DNA of 64,000 nt from Leclercia adecarboxylata. Lineage in GTDB: Bacteria > Pseudomonadota > Gammaproteobacteria > Enterobacterales > Enterobacteriaceae. Shown here piece by piece: positions 18,471 to 26,545 of the stretch (the first letter of the stretch is position 1; the number at the start of each line of letters is the position of its first letter). Below the pieces are notes generated by a model. The model ran no database searches, was not told the origin of the DNA, and saw only the letters and a list, made by a program, of their open reading frames with translations. Made by a program: the position numbers and the translations under genes. Where the stretch lies: the NCBI RefSeq assembly GCF_006171285.1, contig NZ_CP040889.1:3968001-4032000 (forward strand), given 5' to 3'.

Positions 18471-18728
18471 ATGATGCTTGATGACACTGAACTGCGCCGC
18501 ATCGCTGCAGGCGATCTTTCCGAAATAACCGCAGCAGAGCTTGCCACAGAACTGCTCTCACTGCGCCAGGAAAATACCCGCCTGAAACAGCTTCTCGCGA
18601 CGGAAGTAAAGCTCCCTTACGTCAGCGCAAGCCCGGTATGCGATATCGAGGCAGGGTACGCGGCAGGCGTCACGGACAGCAAAGAGGCGATACGTCGGGC
18701 AGGGTTCTTCATCGAAGGGGATGATTAA
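18471..18728 (+). CDS. Hypothetical phage-like protein right of attR
   Basis: About 85 residues, starting at ATG 18471 or 18474 (MLDDTELRRIAAGDLS) behind GGAGGAGG. A coiled-coil-like segment ELLSLRQENTRLKQLL is followed by a conserved-looking GYAAGVTDSKEAIRRAGF. The style is that of small early phage proteins. It lies outside the 169-bp repeat, so it is either host DNA or a remnant of an earlier element at the same site. An ACCCGGC/GCCGGGT hairpin follows at about 18737-18755. Confidence 0.65.
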   Translation: MMLDDTELRRIAAGDLSEITAAELATELLSLRQENTRLKQLLATEVKLPYVSASPVCDIEAGYAAGVTDSKEAIRRAGFFIEGDD

Positions 18729-18943
18729 AAGATGAAACCCGGCGGGATGCCGGGTCTGCTCACATTAAAACCAGTTAAATTTGTCAGAGAGTATCAGTAA
18801 CAACGAACTGGCACAAACAAGGTTAATACAAATCACGAATCTGCTGGAAACATTCATGTTATCAATACCATTAAGGCTGTTCTGGGATTGTGTTAATAAG
18901 CGTAATAGCAAAATCCAGAACGTCAAATGGCAGAATGAGGGAC

Positions 18944-19036
18944 AAAAAAAAGCCCACATAAAGTGGGCAAGAAATACTGGAAGCAATGTGAGCAATGTCG
19001 TACTGAATACCTGAGTGTTTTGCTCAACTATTCAGT
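18944..19036 (-). ncRNA. RyhB-2-type iron-responsive small RNA
   Basis: About 93 nt. The segment 18973-19001 (minus strand) reproduces 29 consecutive bases of the conserved RyhB core that pairs with sodB and other iron-protein mRNAs (includes CATTGCTCACATTGCTTCC). The 5' part folds as ACTGAATA/TATTCAGT with an inner TGAG/CTCA helix. The 3' part is a GCCCAC/GTGGGC hairpin with eight U. In Salmonella the second RyhB paralogue (RyhB-2/RfrB/IsrE) is also next to yeaQ. ORFs drawn across it are artefacts. It should act with Hfq under iron starvation. Confidence 0.9.
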
Positions 19037-19043
19037 GTTGAGA

Positions 19044-19072
19044 AAGATAATGTTTCTCATTAACGATTGCAA
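19044..19072 (-). promoter_or_regulatory. Fur-controlled promoter of the RyhB-2 RNA
   Basis: Minus-strand -35 TTGCAA (19067-19072), 17-bp spacer, -10 TATCTT (19044-19049). A Fur box at 19046-19064, GATAATGTTTCTCATTAAC, matches the 19-bp consensus at 15 positions and covers the spacer and part of the -10. Transcription should begin at about 19036. Confidence 0.88.
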
Positions 19073-19220
19073 CCCCAATTTTTGTGCGGAACACAGGTTT
19101 GCCGACTAATTCTTAATTTTTTCGCGTGATGGTAATCACAAACTTGCATTTCTGAATCCTGTGCTAAGCTTTCTGTGTACTTGATTTGACGACAAAAACC
19201 ATACAGAGAGGAAAGCAGTT

Positions 19221-19469
19221 ATGGGAATCATATCCTGGATTATCTTTGGGCTTATCGCGGGTATTCTGGCTAAGTGGATCATGCCGGGCAAAGATGGCGG
19301 TGGATTCATCGTTACGGTCATTCTGGGGATCATCGGTGCCGTGGTCGGCGGCTGGATCAGTACCCTCTTCGGTTTCGGCAGGGTCGATGGCTTTAACTTC
19401 GGCAGCTTTATGGTCGCGGTAATTGGTGCGCTGGTAGTACTGTTCATTTACCGTAAGGTGAGAAGCTAA
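19221..19469 (+). CDS. yeaQ: GlsB/YeaQ/YmgE family small membrane protein
   Basis: 82 residues forming three hydrophobic helices separated by glycine-rich turns (MGIISWIIFGLIAGILAKWI, GFIVTVILGIIGAVVGGW, FMVAVIGALVVLFIY). The sequence is nearer to YeaQ than to YmgE. These are inner-membrane stress proteins induced in stationary phase; biochemical role unknown. RBS AGAGAGG precedes the ATG. Neighbours yoaJ, yoaK and dgcP confirm the yeaQ locus. Confidence 0.88.
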   Translation: MGIISWIIFGLIAGILAKWIMPGKDGGGFIVTVILGIIGAVVGGWISTLFGFGRVDGFNFGSFMVAVIGALVVLFIYRKVRS

Positions 19470-19480
19470 CCCGACATTGC

Positions 19481-19512
19481 AAAAAAAAGACCGCCAAGTG
19501 GGCGGTCTTTTT
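19481..19512 (+). terminator. Bidirectional terminator between yeaQ and yoaJ
   Basis: AAGACCGCC/GGCGGTCTT stem flanked by A and T runs, serving convergent yeaQ and yoaJ. Confidence 0.88.
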
Positions 19513-19519
19513 ACGCGAT

Positions 19520-19594
19520 TTACCACCAGCCTAGCTGGCTACCGGCAACGGCCACAATGGCGACAATCAGCATAATAATCGTCGTTTTTCTCAT
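19520..19594 (-). CDS. yoaJ: YoaJ small membrane protein
   Basis: Only 24 residues, too short for most gene finders: MRKTTIIMLIVAIVAVAGSQ followed by LGWW. It matches E. coli YoaJ (which ends ELGWW) in length, single transmembrane helix and Trp-Trp end. Its start codon directly follows the yoaK stop, so the two are probably co-translated. Function unknown. Confidence 0.9.
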   Translation of the reverse strand: MRKTTIIMLIVAIVAVAGSQLGWW

Positions 19595-19693
19595 TTATCC
19601 CCCGGGCGCAGCGTAGCCGCCGACAAAAAACCACGTTAAAAAAATCACCGCCGTAATAAAGATTACGATCGGGAACAGAATACCAAGCCGCAT
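19595..19693 (-). CDS. yoaK: YoaK small membrane protein
   Basis: 32 residues beginning MRLGILFPIVIFITAVIFL, with one membrane helix and C-terminus WFFVGGYAAPGG, matching E. coli YoaK (WFFIGGYAAPGA). It abuts yoaJ and lies between yeaQ and dgcP as in E. coli. Too short for automatic ORF calling. Function unknown; probably inserted in the inner membrane. Confidence 0.9.
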   Translation of the reverse strand: MRLGILFPIVIFITAVIFLTWFFVGGYAAPGG

Positions 19694-19737
19694 GCTATCA
19701 CCTGTCCTGAAATGCGAAACCCGTTGAGTGTACGGGG

Positions 19738-20778
19738 TTAATCGATATTGAGAAAGGGCGTTTTTATTTTCCCTTTTTTATCGCTGTACATGGCCGCATC
19801 GGCTGCCCGCAGGGCGCTGTCGGCATCCAGTTGGGCCGGATCCACCTCAATCACGCCAATACTTGCGCCCGGATAAACGATATGCACATCCCCGAGCCAG
19901 TATTCACCGGCAATCTGCGCGCTCAGCTGCGTATTCATTACCGTTAATGGGATCTGCTCCCCGGTGTCGCGGTTCTGACTCAGACAGGCCACCAGGAATT
20001 CATCCCCGCCCAGCCTGCCGACGATATCATCGTCGTCGCGTCCGTCGTTCAGCCGTTTACCCACCTCAACCAGAAAGCGGTCGCCCGCCTCGTGACCAAA
20101 GCGATCGTTGATGAGCTTAAAATCATCCAGATCGATGTACGCGATGATGGCGTTACGGTTCAGATGGCGCGCCAGCGAAAAGAGGGTGGTGAGATTGTCA
20201 AAGATGGCGCGGCGGTTAGGCAGCCCGGTAAGGGCATCGGTATAGGAGTACGCAATCAGGGCGGCGTTCGCTTCACGCAGCTGATTCACCAGCGACTCTT
20301 TCTCAATGTACTGGGCGATGAGTCCGGCGAAGAGCTTTAAGACATGCTCACCGCGTTCGCTCAACTCCTGTTTGCGGGTGCTGGTGGCGCACAGGGTGCC
20401 GTAGAGCGAACCATCGGTCAGATGAATGGGAATGCTCATATAGGTGGTAATACCCAGCGCTTTTGCGGCGTCGCAGTCGGCAAAACGTTCGGGAACGCTA
20501 TCGCTGTAGAAGCAGTCGGAATCGATCGCCCGTTTACACAGCGTCTCGTCCCAGGGAACGCTTAGCCCTTCCGGAATGTGCATCTGCTTGCTGTTTCTGG
20601 CGTAGAGAATGTGCTGCAGACGGGCGTTGATATCAATTTTGGTGAGGTAGGTGGACTCCATATCCGTCACCACCTCCAGCATTTCGAGCAGCTGACGCAC
20701 CAGGCTTTCAAGTGATTGCTCAGTGCTGAGCGTTTCTGAAACACGGGCAAGAATAATATCCGACATGACGCTGCTCAA
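19738..20778 (-). CDS. dgcP: Diguanylate cyclase DgcP (GAF-GGDEF)
   Basis: 346 residues. An N-terminal GAF domain (about 20-165) is followed by a GGDEF domain with the active motif RLGGDEFLVA and the entry helix DALTGLPNRRAIFDNL. It makes cyclic di-GMP from GTP. The E. coli protein (YeaP) is 341 residues and has the same layout. No RxxD inhibitory site immediately before GGDEF is obvious. Stop codon at 19738, upstream of yoaK. Confidence 0.92.
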   Translation of the reverse strand: MSSVMSDIILARVSETLSTEQSLESLVRQLLEMLEVVTDMESTYLTKIDINARLQHILYARNSKQMHIPEGLSVPWDETLCKRAIDSDCFYSDSVPERFADCDAAKALGITTYMSIPIHLTDGSLYGTLCATSTRKQELSERGEHVLKLFAGLIAQYIEKESLVNQLREANAALIAYSYTDALTGLPNRRAIFDNLTTLFSLARHLNRNAIIAYIDLDDFKLINDRFGHEAGDRFLVEVGKRLNDGRDDDDIVGRLGGDEFLVACLSQNRDTGEQIPLTVMNTQLSAQIAGEYWLGDVHIVYPGASIGVIEVDPAQLDADSALRAADAAMYSDKKGKIKTPFLNID

Positions 20779-20897
20779 CTCCCCTACAGATGACCTCTGT
20801 ACCTGACTGTTTTGCTGAAAGATTCGACGGCGGATAGTAAAACATGAATTGAAAACATTTCATATATTCAGGCGAGGAACGACAAATTCTGGCAGGG

Positions 20898-20972
20898 AAA
20901 AAAGCCCCGGCGCAGGGCCGGGGAAAGTAACATCTTGATTACGGAATGATGTTCTCTGGTCAAGGCGAGAAC
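20898..20972 (-). ncRNA. Candidate small RNA upstream of dgcP
   Basis: Within the 341-bp gap 20779-21119, the minus strand has a strong terminator (CCCCGGC/GCCGGGG plus six T, 20898-20923) that cannot belong to the dgcP transcript starting below it. Upstream lie a GTTCTC/GAGAAC hairpin at about 20951-20972 and a TATAGT -10 (20979-20984) with a poor -35. This fits a roughly 75-nt RNA. No family recognised. Confidence 0.4.
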
Positions 20973-21119
20973 AACCTCACTATAGCGATGAAACATGTCG
21001 GCATAATGAAGAAATCATGGAGAAAAATTCACCTGTTCACCCTGGTGACAGAGCCTTTTGGCTGAGCTAAAATCCGCACTAAGAAAATTCTTATATGCAA
21101 TATTCAGACACGAGGAAGC

Positions 21120-21425
21120 ATGTTTCAGTTAAATCCGGGCAGCCTGGCGATGATTATTGGTGCCCGCACGCCAGCAGGCCGTCGCAATATTGGCAAATCC
21201 GTTGAGCTGTTCAGCCTTTGCCATCCGGGAGAGCGGTTTTTAAATCCGGTCAACGGCGTGATGACAGAGCTGCCGCCATCTGCACAGCGCCCCCTGTGGC
21301 TGGTGACCGGGGATGTCTGGTCGGTGGATAATCAACACGGCTTTGCGTTTGTGCGCCCGGAATACCTGATGCCGCTCACGCCTGAAGAGGCGCCGGAAAC
21401 CCTCGACGCCCTGATGCTGGACTGA
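21120..21425 (+). CDS. Conserved hypothetical protein
   Basis: 101 residues, MFQLNPGSLAMIIGARTPAG at the start, then CHPGERFLNP and PLWLVTGDVWSVD. GAGGAAG lies just before the ATG. It is Pro-rich with a probable small beta-barrel fold of the kind found in phage or enterobacterial hypotheticals. I cannot name it. It sits where E. coli has yoaF but is not a lipoprotein. Convergent with yeaO, one base between the stops. Confidence 0.7.
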   Translation: MFQLNPGSLAMIIGARTPAGRRNIGKSVELFSLCHPGERFLNPVNGVMTELPPSAQRPLWLVTGDVWSVDNQHGFAFVRPEYLMPLTPEEAPETLDALMLD

Positions 21426-21426
21426 C

Positions 21427-21771
21427 TTACAGCTCGCGTAGCCAGGCGGCTAACACCCGCGCGTGATTCTGCTGCGGATCTTTTGCGCCGTAGAGCAGCG
21501 TCACGGTCTGCTTGTCCGCCAGGCGGGCAATGCGCCGTCCCTCATCCTCATGTAATGCCAGCTCCTGACGATAGGCTTCGCTGAAGCTGGCAAAGTCGAT
21601 CGTCTCGCTATGAAATGCCTTGCGCAGTTCATTTGACGGCGCCAGCGTCTTACACCACTCATCACACGCCAGCGCCTCTTTTTTCATACCCCGCGGCCAG
21701 AGCCGATCCACCAGGATCCGGTAACCATCCCCCTGGCTGGCCTCGTCATAAAGACGTTTGCAATGAATCAT
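21427..21771 (-). CDS. yeaO: DUF488 family protein YeaO
   Basis: 114 residues from MIHCKRLYDEASQGDG; a longer frame to 21807 lacks a ribosome site, whereas GGGGCAAGA precedes this ATG. The DUF488 signature RILVDRLWPRGMKKE and TLLYGAKDPQQNHA are present. E. coli YeaO is 115 residues. Function not established; DUF488 proteins have been linked to nucleic-acid or metal roles. Confidence 0.9.
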   Translation of the reverse strand: MIHCKRLYDEASQGDGYRILVDRLWPRGMKKEALACDEWCKTLAPSNELRKAFHSETIDFASFSEAYRQELALHEDEGRRIARLADKQTVTLLYGAKDPQQNHARVLAAWLREL

Positions 21772-21871
21772 TCTCTTGCCCCTCAATTTAAGGTGTTGTG
21801 ATAACAACGAAAGATCGGTAGTCTGACGCGCCTTATGTTATCTGATATTTATCTGGCATAAGGATCACTCT

Positions 21872-22582
21872 ATGGAACTCTCTCCGGTAAAAGATACCCT
21901 CCGAATTGCACTGGTCGGCGACTACAATCATGACGTGCTGGCTCACCAGGCGATCCCTCTGGCCATTGACGATGCCGCTGCGGTGCTGGACATTACCGCC
22001 GACTACGACTGGCTGGCGACCACCGAATTAACCAGCCCGGAAGACCTGGTCGGCTATGATGCTCTGTGGCTGGTTCCTGCAAGTCCGTATAAAAACACCG
22101 AAGCCGCGTTTATTGCCGCGCGCTATGCCCGTGAAAACAGCGTGCCTTTTCTGGGCACCTGCGGTGGATTCCAGCATGCGCTCATAGAATATGCGCGTAA
22201 CGTGCTGGGCTGGGAAGATGCCGCCCACGCGGAAACCGATACCGAAGGCCGGATGGTGATTGCCCCGCTGACCTGCTCGCTGGTGGAGGTCGCCGATACC
22301 ATCGAACTGCGCGCCAACACCCTGATCGCTAAAGCCTATGGTCAGGAAGAGATCGAGGAGGGCTATCACTGCAACTACGGCGTTTCGGCTGAGTTCGCGC
22401 AGGCGCTGGAGAAAGGCGATATGCGCGTCACCGGCTGGGACGCGCAGGGTGAGATCCGCGCCGTTGAGCTGGTAACGCATCCGTTCTTCGTGGCGACGCT
22501 GTTCCAGCACGAGCGCGCCGCCCTGGCCGGGCGTCCTGCGCCGCTGGTGCGGGCTCTGCTTCGCGCGGCGCAGAATTACTGA
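21872..22582 (+). CDS. CTP synthase-related class I glutamine amidotransferase
   Basis: 236 residues. It resembles only the glutaminase half of CTP synthase: the nucleophile elbow LGTCGGFQHALIEYARNV with Cys, and near the C-terminus the His of VTHPFFVATLFQHE. The amidoligase half is missing, so it cannot make CTP alone. This stand-alone family includes selenoproteins in other bacteria; here the position is an ordinary Cys codon. Physiological role unknown. Not present at this position in K-12. Convergent with nimT. Confidence 0.8.
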   Translation: MELSPVKDTLRIALVGDYNHDVLAHQAIPLAIDDAAAVLDITADYDWLATTELTSPEDLVGYDALWLVPASPYKNTEAAFIAARYARENSVPFLGTCGGFQHALIEYARNVLGWEDAAHAETDTEGRMVIAPLTCSLVEVADTIELRANTLIAKAYGQEEIEEGYHCNYGVSAEFAQALEKGDMRVTGWDAQGEIRAVELVTHPFFVATLFQHERAALAGRPAPLVRALLRAAQNY

Positions 22583-22589
22583 AGACAAC

Positions 22590-23777
22590 TTAGCCCGGTG
22601 TGATCTCCCGGTCACGCCCGGCAAGCATACCGCACACCGCCATGATGACTGACACCAGCGCGCAGGCAAGCAGTGGGATCCGCCAGTCGCCGTTGGCATC
22701 ATGGATTTTACCCATTAACGGTGGACCACAGGCGGCAAGCAGATAACCGACCGACTGCGCCATCCCGGAAAGCGCCGCCGCCTGATGAGCCGAGCTGGCA
22801 CGCAGGCCGATAAAGGTCAGGCCGAGGATCATGGTGGCACCGGAGCCAAAGCCAAATATTAGCGTCCACATCACCGCCATATCCGGCATAAACCACAGCC
22901 CGGCCGCGCTCACCGCGCACATCATTGCCGCCAGTCCGGCGACACCGCGCTGATCCTTCAGGCGAAGCAGGATCAACGGCACCACAATTCCCGGCGCGGC
23001 GGTCGCCAGCTGTAACAGCCCGTGCAGGGAGCCCGCCTCGGTTTCGCTGTAGCCATGACTCTGCAGGATCGCCGGAAGCCAGCCGATAATCACATAGTAA
23101 ATCAGCGAGTTGATCCCCAGAAACAGCGTCACCTGCCAGGCGAGCGCAGAGCGCCAGATCCCCCGGTTTTGCAGCGCGCGGGCGCCGCTCAGGGAACCGG
23201 CGGGGCGCTGACTCCACTGCGGAAGCCACAGCAACAGCGCCAGCAAAGGAAACGCCATTAGCATCAACAATGCCCCGTGCCAGCCCGCGCCGCTCAGGGC
23301 CACGGGCACCACCAGCGCCGAGCCCAGCGCAGCGGCGGCCCCCATGGTCAGGGAGTACGCCCCGGTCAGTTTTGCCACCTGGCCGGGAAAATCGCGCTTG
23401 ATAAGCCCTGGCAGCAGCACGTTGCCCAGCGCAATGCCGCAGCCAATGACGGCGGTGCCGCCAAACAGCAGCGCCGCTGAGGGCAACGAACGCAGGGCGA
23501 TCCCGGCAATAATCAGCAACAGGGCGATAAACAGGCTGCGCTCCATCCCAATACGCCGGGCGAGACCCGCCGCCAGCGGGGAGATCAGGGCAAAGGCCAG
23601 CAGGGGCAGGGTGGTGAGCAGCCCGGTCTGGGCGGTGGTCAGGGCATAATCCGTGCGGATAGCGTCCAGCAGCGGTGCGGCCCCGGTAAAGGTCACCCGC
23701 AGCGAGGTGGCAATCAGCAAAATTCCGGCGATCAACAGCGCTCGCTGTTTACCGGTGGCAGAAAGGGCAAGGGTCAT
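22590..23777 (-). CDS. nimT: MFS exporter NimT (CynX/NimT family)
   Basis: 395 residues with about 12 hydrophobic helices. The major-facilitator loop motif appears in GLARRIGMERSLF. In E. coli NimT (YeaN) exports 2-nitroimidazole and is repressed by the divergent AraC-type NimR, present here with the same orientation. The start MTLALSATGKQRALL lies 99 bp from the nimR start. Confidence 0.9.
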   Translation of the reverse strand: MTLALSATGKQRALLIAGILLIATSLRVTFTGAAPLLDAIRTDYALTTAQTGLLTTLPLLAFALISPLAAGLARRIGMERSLFIALLLIIAGIALRSLPSAALLFGGTAVIGCGIALGNVLLPGLIKRDFPGQVAKLTGAYSLTMGAAAALGSALVVPVALSGAGWHGALLMLMAFPLLALLLWLPQWSQRPAGSLSGARALQNRGIWRSALAWQVTLFLGINSLIYYVIIGWLPAILQSHGYSETEAGSLHGLLQLATAAPGIVVPLILLRLKDQRGVAGLAAMMCAVSAAGLWFMPDMAVMWTLIFGFGSGATMILGLTFIGLRASSAHQAAALSGMAQSVGYLLAACGPPLMGKIHDANGDWRIPLLACALVSVIMAVCGMLAGRDREITPG

Positions 23778-23876
23778 GAGTATCTCTTACGTCGAAATGA
23801 GCCTACAGGATACGCATTTTCACGCTGGCTGAAATCAGGCTAAAATGACAGATTATCGCTAATATCGGACAAAATT

Positions 23877-24665
23877 ATGATTGGCCTCGGCCTTGAGGGA
23901 TACGATCCCGACAGCCAGCACGACCCGGCGGTGGCGTTTCATGTGCGCGTGGTGGCAGACGAGCAGCGCATCCCGCGCCACCAGCACCGCAAAGGACAGC
24001 TCATTCTGGCCCTGCATGGGGCCATCACCTGCGAAGTGGAAAATGCCATGTGGATGGTGCCGCCGCAGTTTGCCGTCTGGATCCCCGGCCAGCTACCGCA
24101 CAGTAACAAGGCGACACCCAGCGCCCGACTCTGCTTTTTATTTATCGAACCCGACGCCGTGTCGCTGCCGGACCGCTGCTGCACGTTAAAAATTTCACCT
24201 CTGGTGCGGGAGCTGATCCTCACCCTGGCCGAGCGCAGCCCGGACGTGCAGGAGCCGGCGACCCGGCGGCTGGTGGAGGTGCTGTTTGATGAACTGCCCC
24301 GCCAGCCCCAGGAGCAGCTGCAGCTCCCGGTATCCACGCACCCCAAAATTCGCCTGATGAGCGACACCATGGCGCAAACGCCTGCCGAATGGCAGACGCT
24401 GCACCAGTGGGCGCGCCATTTTGCGATGAGCGAGCGCAACCTCGCCCGGCTGGTGGTCAGCGAAACCGGGCTCAGTTTTCGCCGCTGGCGGCATCAGCTT
24501 CAGCTGATTGTCGCCCTGCAGGGGCTGATTAGCGGGCAGTCGGTGCAGCAGGTGGCGCATCATCTGGGTTATGACTCCACCACGGCGTTTATCACCATGT
24601 TCAAAAAAGGGCTGGGACAAACCCCGGCCCGGTATATCGCCAGCCTCGCTACGACTTTCCGATAA
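23877..24665 (+). CDS. nimR: AraC-family regulator NimR
   Basis: 262 residues. N-terminal cupin ([20 protein letters not shown]) and C-terminal AraC double HTH ([40 protein letters not shown]). E. coli NimR (YeaM) controls nimT. The shared 99-bp promoter region lies upstream. The C-terminus overlaps yeaL by 17 bp tail to tail. Confidence 0.9.
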   Translation: MIGLGLEGYDPDSQHDPAVAFHVRVVADEQRIPRHQHRKGQLILALHGAITCEVENAMWMVPPQFAVWIPGQLPHSNKATPSARLCFLFIEPDAVSLPDRCCTLKISPLVRELILTLAERSPDVQEPATRRLVEVLFDELPRQPQEQLQLPVSTHPKIRLMSDTMAQTPAEWQTLHQWARHFAMSERNLARLVVSETGLSFRRWRHQLQLIVALQGLISGQSVQQVAHHLGYDSTTAFITMFKKGLGQTPARYIASLATTFR

Positions 24666-25095
24666 ACAGCGACACCAGCCCGGCGGCAATAAGCGGCCCG
24701 ACCGGGACGCCGCGAAACAGCGCCACCCCCAGCACTGTCCCCACCAGCAGTCCCGCTACCAGCGTGGGCTGGGAGCTCATCAGCGTGACGCCACGACCGC
24801 CGAGCCAGGAGACAAATACCCCTACGGCAATGGCGATAAGCGATTTCCAGTTCATAAAGGCGTGGATCAGCGTCGAGGCTGGTAAGGTACCGCTGGCAAT
24901 GGGTGCCATCACGCCGATGGTGAGGATGATAATCCCGATGGTCAGCCCCTGTTTTTCAATCCACGGAAAAAAGGTGTTAAGCGGCGTCACCCGGACAATG
25001 ATCAGCACCAGAATCGAGATCGCCACCGTGGTGTTATGGCTGACAAAGCCCAGCGCGGCCAGAGCCAGAAGAATGAGCAGGGTAGGGTCAAACAT
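24649..25095 (-). CDS. yeaL: UPF0756 membrane protein YeaL
   Basis: 148 residues, four to five hydrophobic helices ([20 protein letters not shown] and others), with [20 protein letters not shown] as the conserved C-terminal stretch. Near identity of pattern to E. coli YeaL, same length. Inner membrane, function unknown. Confidence 0.92.
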   Translation of the reverse strand: MFDPTLLILLALAALGFVSHNTTVAISILVLIIVRVTPLNTFFPWIEKQGLTIGIIILTIGVMAPIASGTLPASTLIHAFMNWKSLIAIAVGVFVSWLGGRGVTLMSSQPTLVAGLLVGTVLGVALFRGVPVGPLIAAGLVSLFIGKS

Positions 25096-25394
25096 GTTGT
25101 ATTCCTTGCCAAAAATAAAAAAGTAAGCCTGCTTACTTTACGCCCTCGCACGCCTGTAAAAAGGGTTATGTGAAAAAAAAGTATTGATTTGGGCGATTGC
25201 CTGAAAGGGGCCGGGCAACGCGGCGGGAACCCGTTTCGTTGACGATAAGCCCTTTCTACTACAGAAGGTTATTTACAGATATTTGGAAACATTCATTTCG
25301 TATCTTTATTAGTAGCGGGCTATATAATCTTTAAATGCCCTTGCAAATATTGAGATTTAATTTGATATGATCTTTTTCGTTATTAATTTGTTAA

Positions 25395-26303
25395 TTGCGA
25401 GGTCCAATGAACCGGAAATTCAAAGAGATTGATGAAACCGTTCGCGGGCTGAACCAGTCAACGGATGCGCACTTTAAGTGGTTGGTAAAGTTATTGCGCT
25501 TTATTGATAGCGGTGATGTCGATATACCCGAAATATGCAGTGACGATGCCCACCTGCATTGCGAGTTTGGACACTGGTTAAATACTCGCTTACTGGAGGA
25601 GCGGGAAGATACAAATTTTTTACTGGATATTAACAAAAAGCATATATGCGTGCATCAAACCTGTCGGAGTCTGATTACCGCCATTGAGCATCGGCGGCAA
25701 AAAAGTGAAGATTTCGATCTTTTCGAACAATCGTTGCTGGCTTTTACCGATGCCCTGACCACTTATAAAGTACATCTGCTGCAGCTGCGTACCAGCTACG
25801 ATGCCCTGACCGGTCTGCCGCTGCGACGCATTCTTGATGAGTCGTTCTGCAGCATGAATAAAGAGCTGGGTGCCGAAGGGTTATACCTGTTATTACTGGA
25901 TATCGATCACTTTAAAAAAGTGAATGATAATTACGGTCATCTGAACGGGGATATTGTCCTGCGTTCGCTGGCGATGAATATCAGCAATAATATTCGCCGC
26001 TCTGAGTCAATGTATCGCTACGGTGGCGAAGAGTTTATTGTTGTTCTGCATGCCACCAACGACCGGGAAGCGGTTACCATCGCCGAACGGCTTCGTCGTG
26101 ATATTTCTCGTCTGGAAACTATCGCTGGAGAGCATATTATTCGCATTACTTTTACCGGCGGCTTAACGCGTATTCATCAGGAGGAGACGCTCAGGGAAGT
26201 ACTTGAGCGAGCAGATATTGCGTTATATACCGGCAAAAAAAGCGGGCGTAATTGCACCCATTTAATTAACAGGGATCTGCAAACCCAGAAGTATTGTGAT
26301 TAA
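25395..26303 (+). CDS. dgcZ: DgcZ-like diguanylate cyclase with zinc-sensing CZB domain
   Basis: 302 residues. The CZB domain covers about 1-130 with likely zinc ligands His in DAHFKWLV, Cys in HLHCEFGHWL, and His in the KKHICVHQ region. The GGDEF domain follows (DALTGLPLRRILDES, RYGGEEFIVV). In E. coli DgcZ (YdeH) zinc inhibits cyclase activity. Here the gene is at the yeaI/yeaJ position rather than at ydeH, and it precedes a copper receptor. An AT-rich 299-bp upstream region includes TATGAT as a possible -10. Confidence 0.88.
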   Translation: MRGPMNRKFKEIDETVRGLNQSTDAHFKWLVKLLRFIDSGDVDIPEICSDDAHLHCEFGHWLNTRLLEEREDTNFLLDINKKHICVHQTCRSLITAIEHRRQKSEDFDLFEQSLLAFTDALTTYKVHLLQLRTSYDALTGLPLRRILDESFCSMNKELGAEGLYLLLLDIDHFKKVNDNYGHLNGDIVLRSLAMNISNNIRRSESMYRYGGEEFIVVLHATNDREAVTIAERLRRDISRLETIAGEHIIRITFTGGLTRIHQEETLREVLERADIALYTGKKSGRNCTHLINRDLQTQKYCD

Positions 26304-26309
26304 CGAACA

Positions 26310-26340
26310 GGCCAGTTATTAATTAACTGGCTTGCTTATT
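26310..26340 (+). terminator. Terminator after dgcZ-like gene
   Basis: GCCAGTTA/TAACTGGC stem followed by a T-rich tail. Confidence 0.7.
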
Positions 26341-26545
26341 TGTGCGGTCGGTCTGCCTGAACTGGCAGTATTAATTTTTTCAACTCTTTTCTGTACCTCT
26401 TATTCTCTTCACCCGGCGTTGTTATGGCCCTTACCCTTCGGCAAAATTTTACTCCAGTTTATGTGCCTGCTCGTTAAGCGCTTTCGGTAGCGAAAGGATT
26501 CGGTTTGCAGCGGTACACCACGCCATCCTTAGCTCAGGCACAGAA

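Noticed and set aside
18765..19014. Two opposite ORFs (76 and 77 residues)
   Set aside because: They run across the RyhB-2 RNA, its terminator hairpin and promoter; the hydrophobic look of the minus frame comes from the terminator T run.
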